Assembly: GCA_002729695.1 (NCBI GenBank)
Contig: PBYQ01000032.1
Span: forward strand, 100,136 to 164,135
Length of the DNA stretch: 64,000 nucleotides
Direction: 5' to 3'
Source: Citromicrobium sp.
Lineage (GTDB): Bacteria; Pseudomonadota; Alphaproteobacteria; Sphingomonadales; Sphingomonadaceae
Shown here piece after piece: positions 51,606 through 60,208 of this stretch. Positions within the stretch are counted from its first letter, which is position 1. The number at the start of each line of letters is the position of its first letter. Both the position numbers and the translations under genes were made by a program. Below the pieces are notes generated by a model. The model saw nothing but the letters and a program-made list of their open reading frames with translations. It had not been told where the DNA came from and searched no databases.

Positions 51606-52274
51606 ATGGCTGACCTGACCAACGCACCGGCGTATCAAGCGGATGGCGAACAGGCCTTCAGCATTTGCGATCCCAGACCCGCAAACCATGTCCGCCATCT
51701 GATCGAGCACAGCCCGATCGCCTCGGTCGTTTCCAACCCGCGCCTGCCCGACAATCCGCTGGTCGCGGTCAACCGGCCCTTCATCGAACTGACCGGGTAC
51801 GGGCCGGAGGAAATTCTGGGGCGCAATTGCCGGTTCCTTGCGGGCGATGGCACCGAACCGTGGCTGACCGAGTCGATCCGCGAGGGCGTGCGCGAGCGAA
51901 AGCCGGTGCTGGTCGAAATCCTCAACTACAAGAAGAGCGGCGAACCGTTTCGTAACGCCGTGCTCGTCGCACCGATCTTCGGCGACGACGACGAGCTGGA
52001 ATATTTCCTCGGCAGCCAGGTCCAGGTCGACGGCCCCGATCCGCAGCTTGCCGCAGGCCGCCGCGAGCGCGCCTCTGCGATGTTGCAGACGCTCTCGCCG
52101 CGCCAGTTCGAGGTGACGAAGATGGTCGCCAGCGGATTGCTGAACAAGCAGATCGCGGGCGAGCTGGGTCTGTCGGAAAAGACCGTGAAGATGCACCGCA
52201 AGCTGGTGATGGAAAAGCTGGAGCTGCGCACCGCCGCAGACCTTATCAGGCTCGCAGTGGAAGCCGGTGTCTAG
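51606..52274 (+). CDS. EL222-like blue-light photoreceptor (LOV domain plus LuxR-type HTH)
   Basis: 222 residues. The LOV domain fills about 28-143 with the photoactive cysteine C75 in GRNCRFLAG and the conserved glutamine Q138 in YFLGSQV. A linker helix ([11 protein letters not shown]) leads to a LuxR-type HTH (about 160-222: [20 protein letters not shown], then [19 protein letters not shown]). From memory, length and wording match EL222 of Erythrobacter litoralis closely, including the alanine after FL. Blue light forms a Cys-flavin adduct, frees the HTH, and the protein dimerises on DNA to activate transcription. Targets here are unknown. Confidence 0.92.
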   Translation: MADLTNAPAYQADGEQAFSICDPRPANHVRHLIEHSPIASVVSNPRLPDNPLVAVNRPFIELTGYGPEEILGRNCRFLAGDGTEPWLTESIREGVRERKPVLVEILNYKKSGEPFRNAVLVAPIFGDDDELEYFLGSQVQVDGPDPQLAAGRRERASAMLQTLSPRQFEVTKMVASGLLNKQIAGELGLSEKTVKMHRKLVMEKLELRTAADLIRLAVEAGV

Positions 52275-52331
52275 CGACGCCTAAGCGCCTGATGGGGAGA
52301 GCGGCACAGGCCACCCTCCCCGATTGCGACC

Positions 52332-52904
52332 TCAAGCCGTCGCCTCGGCAACCCTGGCCGCGCAGCGATCCACCCAGTCGCGAATTTCCGGACCGGCAGG
52401 CAGCGAGTCGCCGAACCACTGGAAGGGCGAGCTGCACAGCATGTCCGCCGCGCTAAACTCGTCGCCGAGCAGCCACGGGCCGGTGCGCAGAGGTTCGCTC
52501 AGCGTCTCCAGCATCCGTCCCATGTCGCCCAGCCCGTCCGTGACGACCGGATGGTCGATGCCTGCCCACTGGAGGATCAGCAGCGGCTCCATGATGCCCT
52601 GATAGTATGACAGCCACGACAGGTACGCCCCGCGCCCTTTCTCACCCGGCAACGGGCCCAGCTTGGCCTGCGGATGTCCGTCGGTGAGGTAGAGCATGAT
52701 CGCCCCACGCTCGCGCACATGCTCGTCACCGTCGACGAGGTACGGCACCTTCTTTTCGGGGTGTGGATTGTTCGCGTCCTGCTCGCCCGACCCGTCCTGC
52801 CGCCGGATGGTGACTTCGCGAATTTCGACGTCCGCACCGAGCATGCGGACCAGATCGACCACCGTGTCGGAGCGCGACTGGGGCGAGTGATAGAGCGTAG
52901 GCAT
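52332..52904 (-). CDS. Glutathione S-transferase family protein
   Basis: 190 residues from ATG 52904 (MPTLYHSPQSRSDTVVDLVR). The thioredoxin-like N-terminal domain has KKVPYLVDGDEHVRERGAIM with the glutathione-binding E-R after the cis-proline. The helical C-terminal domain has LLGDEFSAADMLCSSPFQW, the N-capping box of GSTs. The substrate is unknown. It is divergent from the WYL regulator, 70 bases away, so that regulator may control it. Confidence 0.9.
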   Translation of the reverse strand: MPTLYHSPQSRSDTVVDLVRMLGADVEIREVTIRRQDGSGEQDANNPHPEKKVPYLVDGDEHVRERGAIMLYLTDGHPQAKLGPLPGEKGRGAYLSWLSYYQGIMEPLLILQWAGIDHPVVTDGLGDMGRMLETLSEPLRTGPWLLGDEFSAADMLCSSPFQWFGDSLPAGPEIRDWVDRCAARVAEATA

Positions 52905-52974
52905 CTGCTTTTTCCTTTCCGTTTGTGGTGGCGCAGGGATATGCCCGCCCTCCTGACAGAAAGAGGCAGCAGCG

Positions 52975-53721
52975 ATGGCGCGGCAGGACAGATTGATGCG
53001 ACTGCTCGCCGCGCTCAGGCGGCTGCCCTCGCCGGTCACCGCGGATCGACTAGCGGCCGAAACCGAGATTTCCCCGCGGCAGCTCTACCGCGACATCGCC
53101 ACCTTGCGCGCGGGCGGCGTGCTGATCGATGGCGCGGCGGGCTATGGCTACACCCTCACCGAAGACCCGGCGCTGCCGCCGCAAAGCTTCTCCCGCCTCG
53201 AAACCGAAGCGCTGATGCTGGCGGTGGGCAGTCTGGACCATCTGGGCGACAAACAGCTTGCCAAGGCCGGGCGCGATGCGATGGCGCGGATCATCGCCAC
53301 GCTGCCCGACCGGCAGGCGCGCCAGTCGATGCACGCGATCATGCGGTCGTGGCGCATGCCCGAAGATCGCCCTGCCATCACGGTCGATGTCGATATGCTG
53401 AGGCAGGCCTGCTGGGACGAAACGAGCGTCATCATCGTCTATCGCGACAAACAGGACCGCCACAGCGAGCGCGAGATCCTGCCGCTTGGCCTGTCGTACA
53501 GTCCGAGCACGCTGATGGTGGTCGGCTGGTGCCTGCTGCGCAAGGATTACCGCACCTTCGAGGTTGCGCGAATAGAGCGGCTGGAGGCAGGCTCGACCAG
53601 CTTCCGCCCCCGCCGCGTGGAGCTGCTACGCCGCTACCAGGCGATGCGGATGGCCGAATGGGAGGCGCAGAAAGCGGCGGAGCGGCAGGCTGGCTGCCCA
53701 CCGCCCCGGCACGAAAACTAG
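52975..53721 (+). CDS. WYL-domain transcriptional regulator (YafY/DeoR-like)
   Basis: 248 residues. An N-terminal winged HTH (about 1-60: MRLLAALRRLPSPVTADRLA, then ISPRQLYRDIATLRAGG) precedes a WYL-type domain (about 135-230: SVIIVYRDKQDRHSEREILP, LGLSYSPSTLMVVGWCLLRK, YRTFEVARIERL). WYL domains sense ligands such as nucleotides and switch DNA binding. The start is divergent from a GST gene, the usual position of a YafY-type regulator relative to its target. Its last 4 bases overlap the convergent ODC gene. Confidence 0.9.
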   Translation: MARQDRLMRLLAALRRLPSPVTADRLAAETEISPRQLYRDIATLRAGGVLIDGAAGYGYTLTEDPALPPQSFSRLETEALMLAVGSLDHLGDKQLAKAGRDAMARIIATLPDRQARQSMHAIMRSWRMPEDRPAITVDVDMLRQACWDETSVIIVYRDKQDRHSEREILPLGLSYSPSTLMVVGWCLLRKDYRTFEVARIERLEAGSTSFRPRRVELLRRYQAMRMAEWEAQKAAERQAGCPPPRHEN

Positions 53722-54920
53722 CGCAGGTTGACCACGTTGTCCGTCTCGGGGCGCACCCGGCGACCATCGTAGAGGCTCATCATCGGATCGTCGTCGACCA
53801 CGATCGACCGGTTTGCGCCGAAGCCGTTGAAATCGGTCTTCATCGCCGCGCCGTAGGCACCCAGCATCCCGACTTCGACGTAGTCGCCCGCCTTGATGTC
53901 CGCCGGAAGCGCGAAGGGCCCTTCCATGTAGTCGGCATCGTCGCAGGTCGGGCCGTAGAGCGAGAAATCCTCGGTCGCGGCATGCTCTTCGTGGCCGAGC
54001 GCGCGGACCGGGAATTTCCAGCCCAGATGCGCCGCATCGTACAGCGCGCCATAGGCGCCGTCGTTGATGAACAGCTCGGACCCGCGACGCTTCTCCACCC
54101 GGATGAGGAGCGAGGAATATTCCGCGCACAGCGCGCGACCCGGCTCGCACCACAGCTCCGACGAATAGGAAATCGGCAGCGTTTCGGACGCGCGGAAGAT
54201 CACCTCGAAATAGTCTTCGAGCGGCGGCGGCTCCATGCCGGGATAGATGCTCGGGAAGCCTCCGCCCACGTCGATGATGTCGATCACCACGCTGGAAGAA
54301 ACAATCGCCGCACGCGCGCGCTCGATCGCCTGGACATAGGCGAAGGGCGTCATCGCCTGGCTGCCGACGTGGAAGCACACGCCCAGCCAGTCGCAATGCT
54401 GGCGGGTCTTCTGCAACAGCACCGGCGCATCGATCAGGTCGGCACCGAACTTGCTAGCGAGCGAAAGCTCGGAAAATTCGCTGGAGACGCGCAGCCGCAC
54501 GAGCAGCTTCAGGTCCTTCGCCGGGCTGCCATCGGGCGCGCGGCACGCCTCGACGATCTTCGCCAGTTCTTCCTCGCTATCGAGGCTGAAGGTGCGGCAT
54601 CCATGCTGGTGATAGGCTTCGGCGATCGAACTTTTCGGCTTCACCGGGTGCATGAAGCACAGTTCGGCCTTCGGCAGAATCGAACGCACCAGACGCACCT
54701 CGACGATCGAGGCGACGTCGTAATGCGTCACGCCGTTATCCCACAGGATGCGGATCAGATCGGGCGAAGGGTTGGCCTTGACCGCGTAGAGCGCACGTCC
54801 GCGAAAACCGTCGACGAAGAAACGCGCCGCGCGCGCAGCCGCGTGCGGGCGGTTGAGGATAATCGGTTCGTCGGGCGCGAGGGCTTCGACTACGGATCGA
54901 GCGTCAGGATGTGTGGCCAA
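53718..54920 (-). CDS. Ornithine decarboxylase-like PLP enzyme (fold III)
   Basis: 400 residues from TTG 54920. It is an alanine-racemase-fold decarboxylase: PLP lysine K48 in LYAVKANP, CFHVGSQ, DVGGGFPSIYPG, CEPGRALCAEYS and the catalytic-cysteine segment YGPTCDDADYMEG. This wording is that of eukaryote-type ornithine (or lysine/ornithine) decarboxylases. It makes putrescine. With the nspC and dehydrogenase genes at 55.7-60.0 kb it completes a route from ornithine to spermidine via carboxyspermidine. No ATG is available near the natural N-terminus. Confidence 0.88.
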   Translation of the reverse strand: MATHPDARSVVEALAPDEPIILNRPHAAARAARFFVDGFRGRALYAVKANPSPDLIRILWDNGVTHYDVASIVEVRLVRSILPKAELCFMHPVKPKSSIAEAYHQHGCRTFSLDSEEELAKIVEACRAPDGSPAKDLKLLVRLRVSSEFSELSLASKFGADLIDAPVLLQKTRQHCDWLGVCFHVGSQAMTPFAYVQAIERARAAIVSSSVVIDIIDVGGGFPSIYPGMEPPPLEDYFEVIFRASETLPISYSSELWCEPGRALCAEYSSLLIRVEKRRGSELFINDGAYGALYDAAHLGWKFPVRALGHEEHAATEDFSLYGPTCDDADYMEGPFALPADIKAGDYVEVGMLGAYGAAMKTDFNGFGANRSIVVDDDPMMSLYDGRRVRPETDNVVNLR

Positions 54921-55129
54921 TTCAAGGGACCCCCAAAACGGTTAGGTTTCAGAACCGGACGAAGCCGGGGCTGCCTTGCGGTTTAAGAGTCCCCTTGGGG
55001 CAGCGGAGGCGCGCACATAAGCCATCCGCATGCCGATGCAAGAGAAATCGTTTTCGCAGCGTTCGATGAATCAACGCTGGGACGCCGACGGGTTCCGAAA
55101 CGACGCCAAAGTGCGACGAAACGGTGCGT

Positions 55130-55627
55130 CTATTCGCCGACGAGCGCCTCGACCACCAGCGGAGTGATCCCCAGCAGGACGCGCACGTTTTCGCGCAGAT
55201 TCTTCATCGTCACCCCGTAGTCGAGAACCACATAACGGGTCACACCGATCGTCCCGTCCGAAGTGTCGCGCCACGTCAGGACGGCCGCCTCGTTCAGGTT
55301 GGCGCGGGCCAGATCCGAATCGGTGATCGTCGATACCGGATCGAACCGGACCTGCATCATTACACCCTGGCAGCCCGCGACATCGCCCACGTCGCAGGCC
55401 GTTCCGATGAGGACGTATTTGGTGCCGTCTTCGCTTTCTGCACCAACGCTGACATCGCCGAACTGCCCTTCGTTGAGCAACGTGTGGTCGAGCGAGCCGA
55501 CAATCGCCTTCAGGTCATCGGTATCGACCGAGGCGACGACCCGCTGCGGCGCGTAATCCTGCGCCGATGCGGGCGCTGCCATCAGCGCCGAACCGAGTGA
55601 AATTGCCAGTGCCAGCCTGCGAATCAT
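55130..55627 (-). CDS. YbjN-domain secreted protein
   Basis: 165 residues from ATG 55627. A signal peptide (LALAISLGSALMAAPASAQ) is followed by a YbjN-type fold: VASVDTDDLKAIVGSLDHTL, then YVLIGTACDVGDVAGCQGVMM, a two-strand/helix pattern related to type III chaperones. YbjN influences motility and stress in enterobacteria; its role in sphingomonads is unknown. It lies between the ODC and nspC genes on the same strand but with gaps of about 210 and 60 bases. Confidence 0.78.
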   Translation of the reverse strand: MIRRLALAISLGSALMAAPASAQDYAPQRVVASVDTDDLKAIVGSLDHTLLNEGQFGDVSVGAESEDGTKYVLIGTACDVGDVAGCQGVMMQVRFDPVSTITDSDLARANLNEAAVLTWRDTSDGTIGVTRYVVLDYGVTMKNLRENVRVLLGITPLVVEALVGE

Positions 55628-55689
55628 GTCCGTCCCTCCCTGCGAGGGGTCAAAACTTCCACAATTCCGGTAGTTTTGCCAGCACCCGA

Positions 55690-56862
55690 TTAGCTCAGCC
55701 GGTTGCGAAATTCCTCGTACCCGAAGCGTTTGACGCAATCGAGCGCGTCGCTTTCGCTATCCCACAGCCAAATCGAGGGCAGCGGGACGCCGTTGAATGT
55801 GTTGGTCTTGACCATCGAATAATGCGCCTGGTCGAGGAAGGCGATCCGCTGGCCCGCTTCGTTGGGAACGGGAAGTGAATATGCGCCGATCACATCGCCT
55901 GCCAAGCAGGAGGGGCCGCCCAGTCGAACCGGAGGCTCGCCAGCTTTCTCGTGCAGCATCGCAGGGCGGTACGGCGCCTCGATAACGTCCGGCATGTGGC
56001 ATGTGGCGGAAATGTCGGTGATCGCGAAAGGCCCGTCGTTTTCGCCCGTATCGAGAATGGTGCCCACCAGAATGCCGGCATCCAGCGCGACCGCCTCCCC
56101 CGGTTCGAGGTAAATCTCGGCGCCGGTATCTTCCTTGGCGTCGCGAAGGAACTCGATCAGCTCCTCGCGTTCGTAGTCGGCGCGGGTGATGTGGTGGCCG
56201 CCGCCCATGTTGATCCACTTGAGCTGGTCGAAATAGGGCTCGATCGCGTCGAACACGCGATCCCACGTGCGGTGCAGCGGTTCGAACCCCTGTTCGCACA
56301 GGTTGTGGAAGTGGATGCCCTCCACCCCCTCCATGTGCTCTTCGGTCAGCTGGTCGAGCGGGAAGCCGAGGCGGCTGCCGGGACTGGACGGATCGTAGCG
56401 CGGCACCTCGCCCGTCGGCACCTGCGGATTGATCCTGAGGCCGACGTCGAACCCGCCGCCACTCGCCCTCGCCTGCTCCAGGATCAGCGCGGCGCGCCTC
56501 ATCTGGCCGGGCGAATTGAAGATCACATGGTCGGAAAGCCGCGCGACCTCTTCCAGCTCTTCGGGCTTGTAGGCCGCGCAATAGGTGCTGATCTCGCCGT
56601 CGTAGAACTCGCTCGCCAGCCGCGCTTCCCACAGGCCGGAGGTGCACACCCCGTCGAGATATTCGCCGATGATCGGTGCGGTGCTCCACATGCTGAACGC
56701 TTTGAGAGCGCTGAGCATCTTTATGCCCGCCTCGTCGCGAATTTCCGCGAGGATCTGGCAATTGGCGCGAAGTTTGGCCGCGTCCACCACGAAGGCGGGG
56801 GTGTCTACGCGAGAGAGATCGAAATGGGCGAAGGCGCCCGGGTCGCCGGCTTTTGTTTCCAT
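55690..56862 (-). CDS. nspC: Carboxynorspermidine/carboxyspermidine decarboxylase
   Basis: 390 residues. It is a fold III PLP enzyme with lysine K54 in LSALKAFSMWS, GIHFHNLCEQGFEPL, INMGGGHHITRADY, YLEPGEAVAL and the GPSCLAGDVIGAYSLP segment with the catalytic cysteine of CANSDC. It removes CO2 from carboxynorspermidine or carboxyspermidine to give norspermidine or spermidine. The start (ATG 56862) is divergent from the serine hydrolase. The dehydrogenase that makes its substrate is encoded at 58814-60025. Confidence 0.94.
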   Translation of the reverse strand: METKAGDPGAFAHFDLSRVDTPAFVVDAAKLRANCQILAEIRDEAGIKMLSALKAFSMWSTAPIIGEYLDGVCTSGLWEARLASEFYDGEISTYCAAYKPEELEEVARLSDHVIFNSPGQMRRAALILEQARASGGGFDVGLRINPQVPTGEVPRYDPSSPGSRLGFPLDQLTEEHMEGVEGIHFHNLCEQGFEPLHRTWDRVFDAIEPYFDQLKWINMGGGHHITRADYEREELIEFLRDAKEDTGAEIYLEPGEAVALDAGILVGTILDTGENDGPFAITDISATCHMPDVIEAPYRPAMLHEKAGEPPVRLGGPSCLAGDVIGAYSLPVPNEAGQRIAFLDQAHYSMVKTNTFNGVPLPSIWLWDSESDALDCVKRFGYEEFRNRLS

Positions 56863-56992
56863 GGGCGCCAGATAGGCAAGCTATCGGGCCCTGTCATCGG
56901 GCACTGTCATGCGTCGGTCGAGGATTTGTGACCTGCGCGGCGAATGCTGCTAGGTACCCATGGGGTCGCACACAACCGAGGGGGGACGGAGA

Positions 56993-58393
56993 ATGCTCCG
57001 CATACCGGCACTAATCCTGCTGCTGGCTGCCATTATCGCGCCAGCATCCGCGGGCGAACTCGATGATTTCGTCGCGGCGCAGATGGAAAGCTCCGCCCTG
57101 CCCGGCGTGGCATGGGCGGCGGTCGATGGAGACGCCGTGACCACCGGCGCGGACGGAACCGCCGATGGCGAACGCGATGTCACGCCCGATACGCCGTTCC
57201 TCCTCGGCTCGATTTCCAAGAGCTTTACCGCTCTCGCGATCATGCAGCTGGCCGAAGCGGGCAAGGTCGACCTCGACCAGTCGGTTGCGCATTATCTGGG
57301 CGATTTCGCGGGCAAGCCGGCAGGCGCCATCACGCTGCGGCAACTGCTCAGCCACACCAGCGGGATGTCGACCCTGCAGGGCAACAGCGCCCCGCCGGAA
57401 ACAGAGGCGCTATCCGATGCGATCTCCCGCCGGGCGGCATGGTATGCGCAACAGGAACCGGCATATGCTCCGGGCACGCGGTGGGAATATTCCAACGCGA
57501 ACTACCTGATCCTCGGCCGCTTGATCGAGGCCGTGAGCGGGATGCCCTATCCCGCCTATATCGCGGCGCATATCTTCGAGCCGCTGGGGATGGCCGACAG
57601 CTACGTCTCGGGCGACGGGCAGCACACCGGCCTGGCGCAGGGCTACACGCCGTGGTTCGGCTCTTTCCGGCCCACCGAAATGGAGTGGGCCGGACTCGGC
57701 TCGGCACCGCAGGGCGGGATCGTCTCCACCGCGAGCGACCTCGCGCGCTACCTCCAGATGATGATGAACGGGGAGGACGATGTCCTCAGCGCAGCGGGCA
57801 AGGCGCGGATGCTCGAACCGGCGAGCGATGTCTCGCCCGGCTACGGCTTTGGCTGGATGCTCGATGCGGACGAAGGGAGCGCTTACCACACCGGGATGAG
57901 CCCCGGGTTCGAAACCATCGCGGCCATGCTGCCCGCACAGCGGCGCGGCGTGGTGGTGCTGACGAACGGCACCAGCGGAATGGGCTTTGCCGAAACGACC
58001 GATCTGCGCCTCGGCCTGGTCGCGCGCGCGCTCGACCTGCCGCAAGGGGCGGACACCGGCAGCACGCTGCGCAAGGTCAATTTCCTCGCACTGGCAGCCG
58101 CGCCGGTCGTTCTTGTGCTGGCAATGATCTGGGCGTGGATCCGGCGCGAGCCATTGAGCGCGAAGCGATCCACCGCGTTCGGCCTGTTCAGCCTGTGGTT
58201 CCCACTGCTTGCAATGGCGGCGGTGGCATGGGTTTGCGTCGTTCTGATCCCGCAGATGTTCGGCGTGCCGATTTCGACGCTCGGCCTGTTCCAGCCGGAT
58301 ATGACGCTGCTGCTGAAGGCGACGGCTGTGCTGGGTGTGCTGTGGGCGCTCGTCAGGCTGGCGATCGCCTACGGTCGAACGCGCTCGACCTGA
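56993..58393 (+). CDS. Beta-lactamase-family serine hydrolase with C-terminal membrane spans
   Basis: 466 residues from ATG 56993. A signal peptide (LILLLAAIIAPASA) precedes a class C-like domain with S73-I-S-K76 (LLGSISKSFTA) and Y166-S-N168 (RWEYSNANYL), and a late HTGMSPGFET segment in place of the KTG box. After about residue 350 come three membrane spans (LALAAAPVVLVLAMIWAWI, FSLWFPLLAMAAVAWVCVV, LLKATAVLGVLWALVRLAIA). It is probably an esterase or peptidase anchored in the inner membrane and facing the periplasm. Confidence 0.87.
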   Translation: MLRIPALILLLAAIIAPASAGELDDFVAAQMESSALPGVAWAAVDGDAVTTGADGTADGERDVTPDTPFLLGSISKSFTALAIMQLAEAGKVDLDQSVAHYLGDFAGKPAGAITLRQLLSHTSGMSTLQGNSAPPETEALSDAISRRAAWYAQQEPAYAPGTRWEYSNANYLILGRLIEAVSGMPYPAYIAAHIFEPLGMADSYVSGDGQHTGLAQGYTPWFGSFRPTEMEWAGLGSAPQGGIVSTASDLARYLQMMMNGEDDVLSAAGKARMLEPASDVSPGYGFGWMLDADEGSAYHTGMSPGFETIAAMLPAQRRGVVVLTNGTSGMGFAETTDLRLGLVARALDLPQGADTGSTLRKVNFLALAAAPVVLVLAMIWAWIRREPLSAKRSTAFGLFSLWFPLLAMAAVAWVCVVLIPQMFGVPISTLGLFQPDMTLLLKATAVLGVLWALVRLAIAYGRTRST

Positions 58394-58423
58394 GATTGCC
58401 GGCGCGCGAAGACGGACCGCGCT

Positions 58424-58780
58424 TTACTCGAACGGACCCTTGAAGATGAAATAGGCCCCCGCGCCGACCAGCAGGAAGCCGACGCCGGTGTTCCAGGTGG
58501 GCCTTTCGCCGAACAGCACCCAGGCGACGATGACGAACCCGGTGAGCGAGAACACTTCGGTGATCGTCTTGAGCTGCGCCAGCGAATAGGCCTGCGCGCC
58601 GATCCGGTTGGCGGGCACGGCGAGCGCATATTCGAAGAACGCCAGCCCCCAGCTCGCCAGCACCGCGATCCACAAGGCGCGCTCGGGCGCCTTGAGGTGC
58701 GCGTACCACGCGGTGTTCATCACGAGGTTGGAAAGGGCGAGCAGGCCGATCGGCGCGAGGTAGACGAGACGATCGGGCAC
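58424..58780 (-). CDS. DMT-family protein (DUF486)
   Basis: 118 residues from GTG 58780. Four hydrophobic segments include LAPIGLLALSNLVMNTAWYA, SWGLAFFEYALAVPANRIG, FSLTGFVIVAWVLFGE and GVGFLLVGAGAYFIFKG. This matches the short DUF486 group of the drug/metabolite transporter superfamily. Its substrate is unknown. It follows the CASDH gene by 33 bases on the same strand, so polyamine transport is a guess only. Confidence 0.82.
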   Translation of the reverse strand: MPDRLVYLAPIGLLALSNLVMNTAWYAHLKAPERALWIAVLASWGLAFFEYALAVPANRIGAQAYSLAQLKTITEVFSLTGFVIVAWVLFGERPTWNTGVGFLLVGAGAYFIFKGPFE

Positions 58781-58813
58781 TGCCTGCGCTCCCTTATCGA
58801 TCGGACGGTGGCG

Positions 58814-60025
58814 TCAGAACCCGACCGGCCCGTCCAGTTCCTTCACGTTCCACGGCAGGCCGTGCTGGTTCAGCATCTCCATGAAGGGGTCGGGGTCGAA
58901 CTGCTCCATGTTGAACACGCCGTCGCCGTCCCAAGTGCCCTGCACCATCATCGCAGAGCCGATCATCGCGGGCACGCCGGTGGTGTAGGAAACCGCCTGG
59001 TTACCGGTTTCCTCGTAAGCGGCTTCGTGCGAGCAGATGTTGTTGATGTAGAACGTCTTCTCGCCGCTGCCGTCGATCGCTTCACCGGTCGCGATGACGC
59101 CGATATTGGTCTTGCCCTTCGTGGTCTCACCCAGAGTTTCGGGCTTGGGCAACACGGCGGCGAGGAACTGCAGCGGGATGATCTCGCGGCCCTGGTACTT
59201 GACCGGCTCGATACTGGTCATGCCGACATTCTGCAGCACGGTCAGGTGCTTGATGTACTCGTCGCCGAAGGTCATCCAGAAGCGCGCACGCTCCAGCTCG
59301 GGGACGAACCTGGCGAGGCTTTCCAGCTCCTCGTGGTACATCATGTACATGTTCTTGGGCCCGACTTCCTCGAAGTCGAACTCGACCTTCTTGCCCATCG
59401 CCGGGGTCTCGACGAACTCGCCGCCTTCCCAGTGGCGCGCGGGCGCGGTCACTTCGCGGATGTTGATTTCCGGGTTGAAGTTGGTCGCAAAAGCCTGCCC
59501 GTGATCGCCGCCATTGCAGTCGAGAATGTCGAGCTGGCGGATGGTCTTCAGCTTGTGCTTCTTGAGCCACATCGTGAACACGGATGTCACGCCCGGATCG
59601 AAGCCTGAGCCGAGCAGCGCGGTCAGCCCGGCATCCTTGAAGCGGTCCTGATAGGCCCACTGCCAGTGATATTCGAACTTCGCCTCGTCCTTGGGCTCGT
59701 AGTTGGCGGTGTCGAGGTAGTCGACGCCCGCCTCGAGGCAGGCATCCATGATCGGCAGGTCCTGATAGGGCAGCGCGAGATTGACTACCAGTTTCGGTCC
59801 GATCTTGCGGATCAGGTTGACCATCGCGGGCACTTCTTCTGCGTCGATCTCGTAGGTCGAAATCTCCACGCCCGTGCGGTCCTTCACCGAAGCGGCGATC
59901 GCATCGCACTTCGATTTGGTGCGGCTGGCGAGATGGATGTCGCTGAAGATGTCTTTGTTCATCGCCATCTTGTGGACGCAGACCGAGCTGACGCCCCCCG
60001 CCCCGATCACCAGTACCTTTGCCAT
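58814..60025 (-). CDS. Carboxynorspermidine/carboxyspermidine dehydrogenase
   Basis: 403 residues, a saccharopine-dehydrogenase-like fold. The NADPH site is KVLVIGAGGVSSVCVHKMAM at the N-terminus. It also has YLDTANYEPKDEAKFEYHWQ, LLGSGFDPGVTSVFTMWL, DCNGGDHGQAFATNFNPEIN and SYTTGVPAMIGSAMMVQGTW. This is the CANSDH/CASDH type, which joins aspartate semialdehyde to diaminopropane or putrescine. With ODC and NspC it forms the alternative spermidine route. It is first in its minus-strand unit, followed by the DUF486 gene. Confidence 0.93.
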   Translation of the reverse strand: MAKVLVIGAGGVSSVCVHKMAMNKDIFSDIHLASRTKSKCDAIAASVKDRTGVEISTYEIDAEEVPAMVNLIRKIGPKLVVNLALPYQDLPIMDACLEAGVDYLDTANYEPKDEAKFEYHWQWAYQDRFKDAGLTALLGSGFDPGVTSVFTMWLKKHKLKTIRQLDILDCNGGDHGQAFATNFNPEINIREVTAPARHWEGGEFVETPAMGKKVEFDFEEVGPKNMYMMYHEELESLARFVPELERARFWMTFGDEYIKHLTVLQNVGMTSIEPVKYQGREIIPLQFLAAVLPKPETLGETTKGKTNIGVIATGEAIDGSGEKTFYINNICSHEAAYEETGNQAVSYTTGVPAMIGSAMMVQGTWDGDGVFNMEQFDPDPFMEMLNQHGLPWNVKELDGPVGF

Positions 60026-60208
60026 GTGAGTTCTCCGTATTCGAATCTTTGTGCGCGCCCTTACCCAAACGGACGCGCCGGTCCAAATGATCCGGGCCGC
60101 ACTTCGTCGAAGGACGCTTTCCTAATGCCCCGGCATGGTTTTATGGCACCGACCCATGAGGTCGGCCGTTGAGGCAACTGAATCGACACCCCTTCAAGGA
60201 AGATGATC

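Noticed and set aside
51831..51848. LOV motif FLA in place of the more usual FLQ after the photoactive cysteine.
   Set aside because: As I recall it, EL222 itself has the same alanine, so this is not a defect; the later adduct-sensing glutamine (Q138) is present.
56281..56300. GGTTCGAACCCC within nspC and a similar word at 57905, resembling tRNA T-loops.
   Set aside because: Both lie inside well-supported coding regions with no tRNA fold around them.
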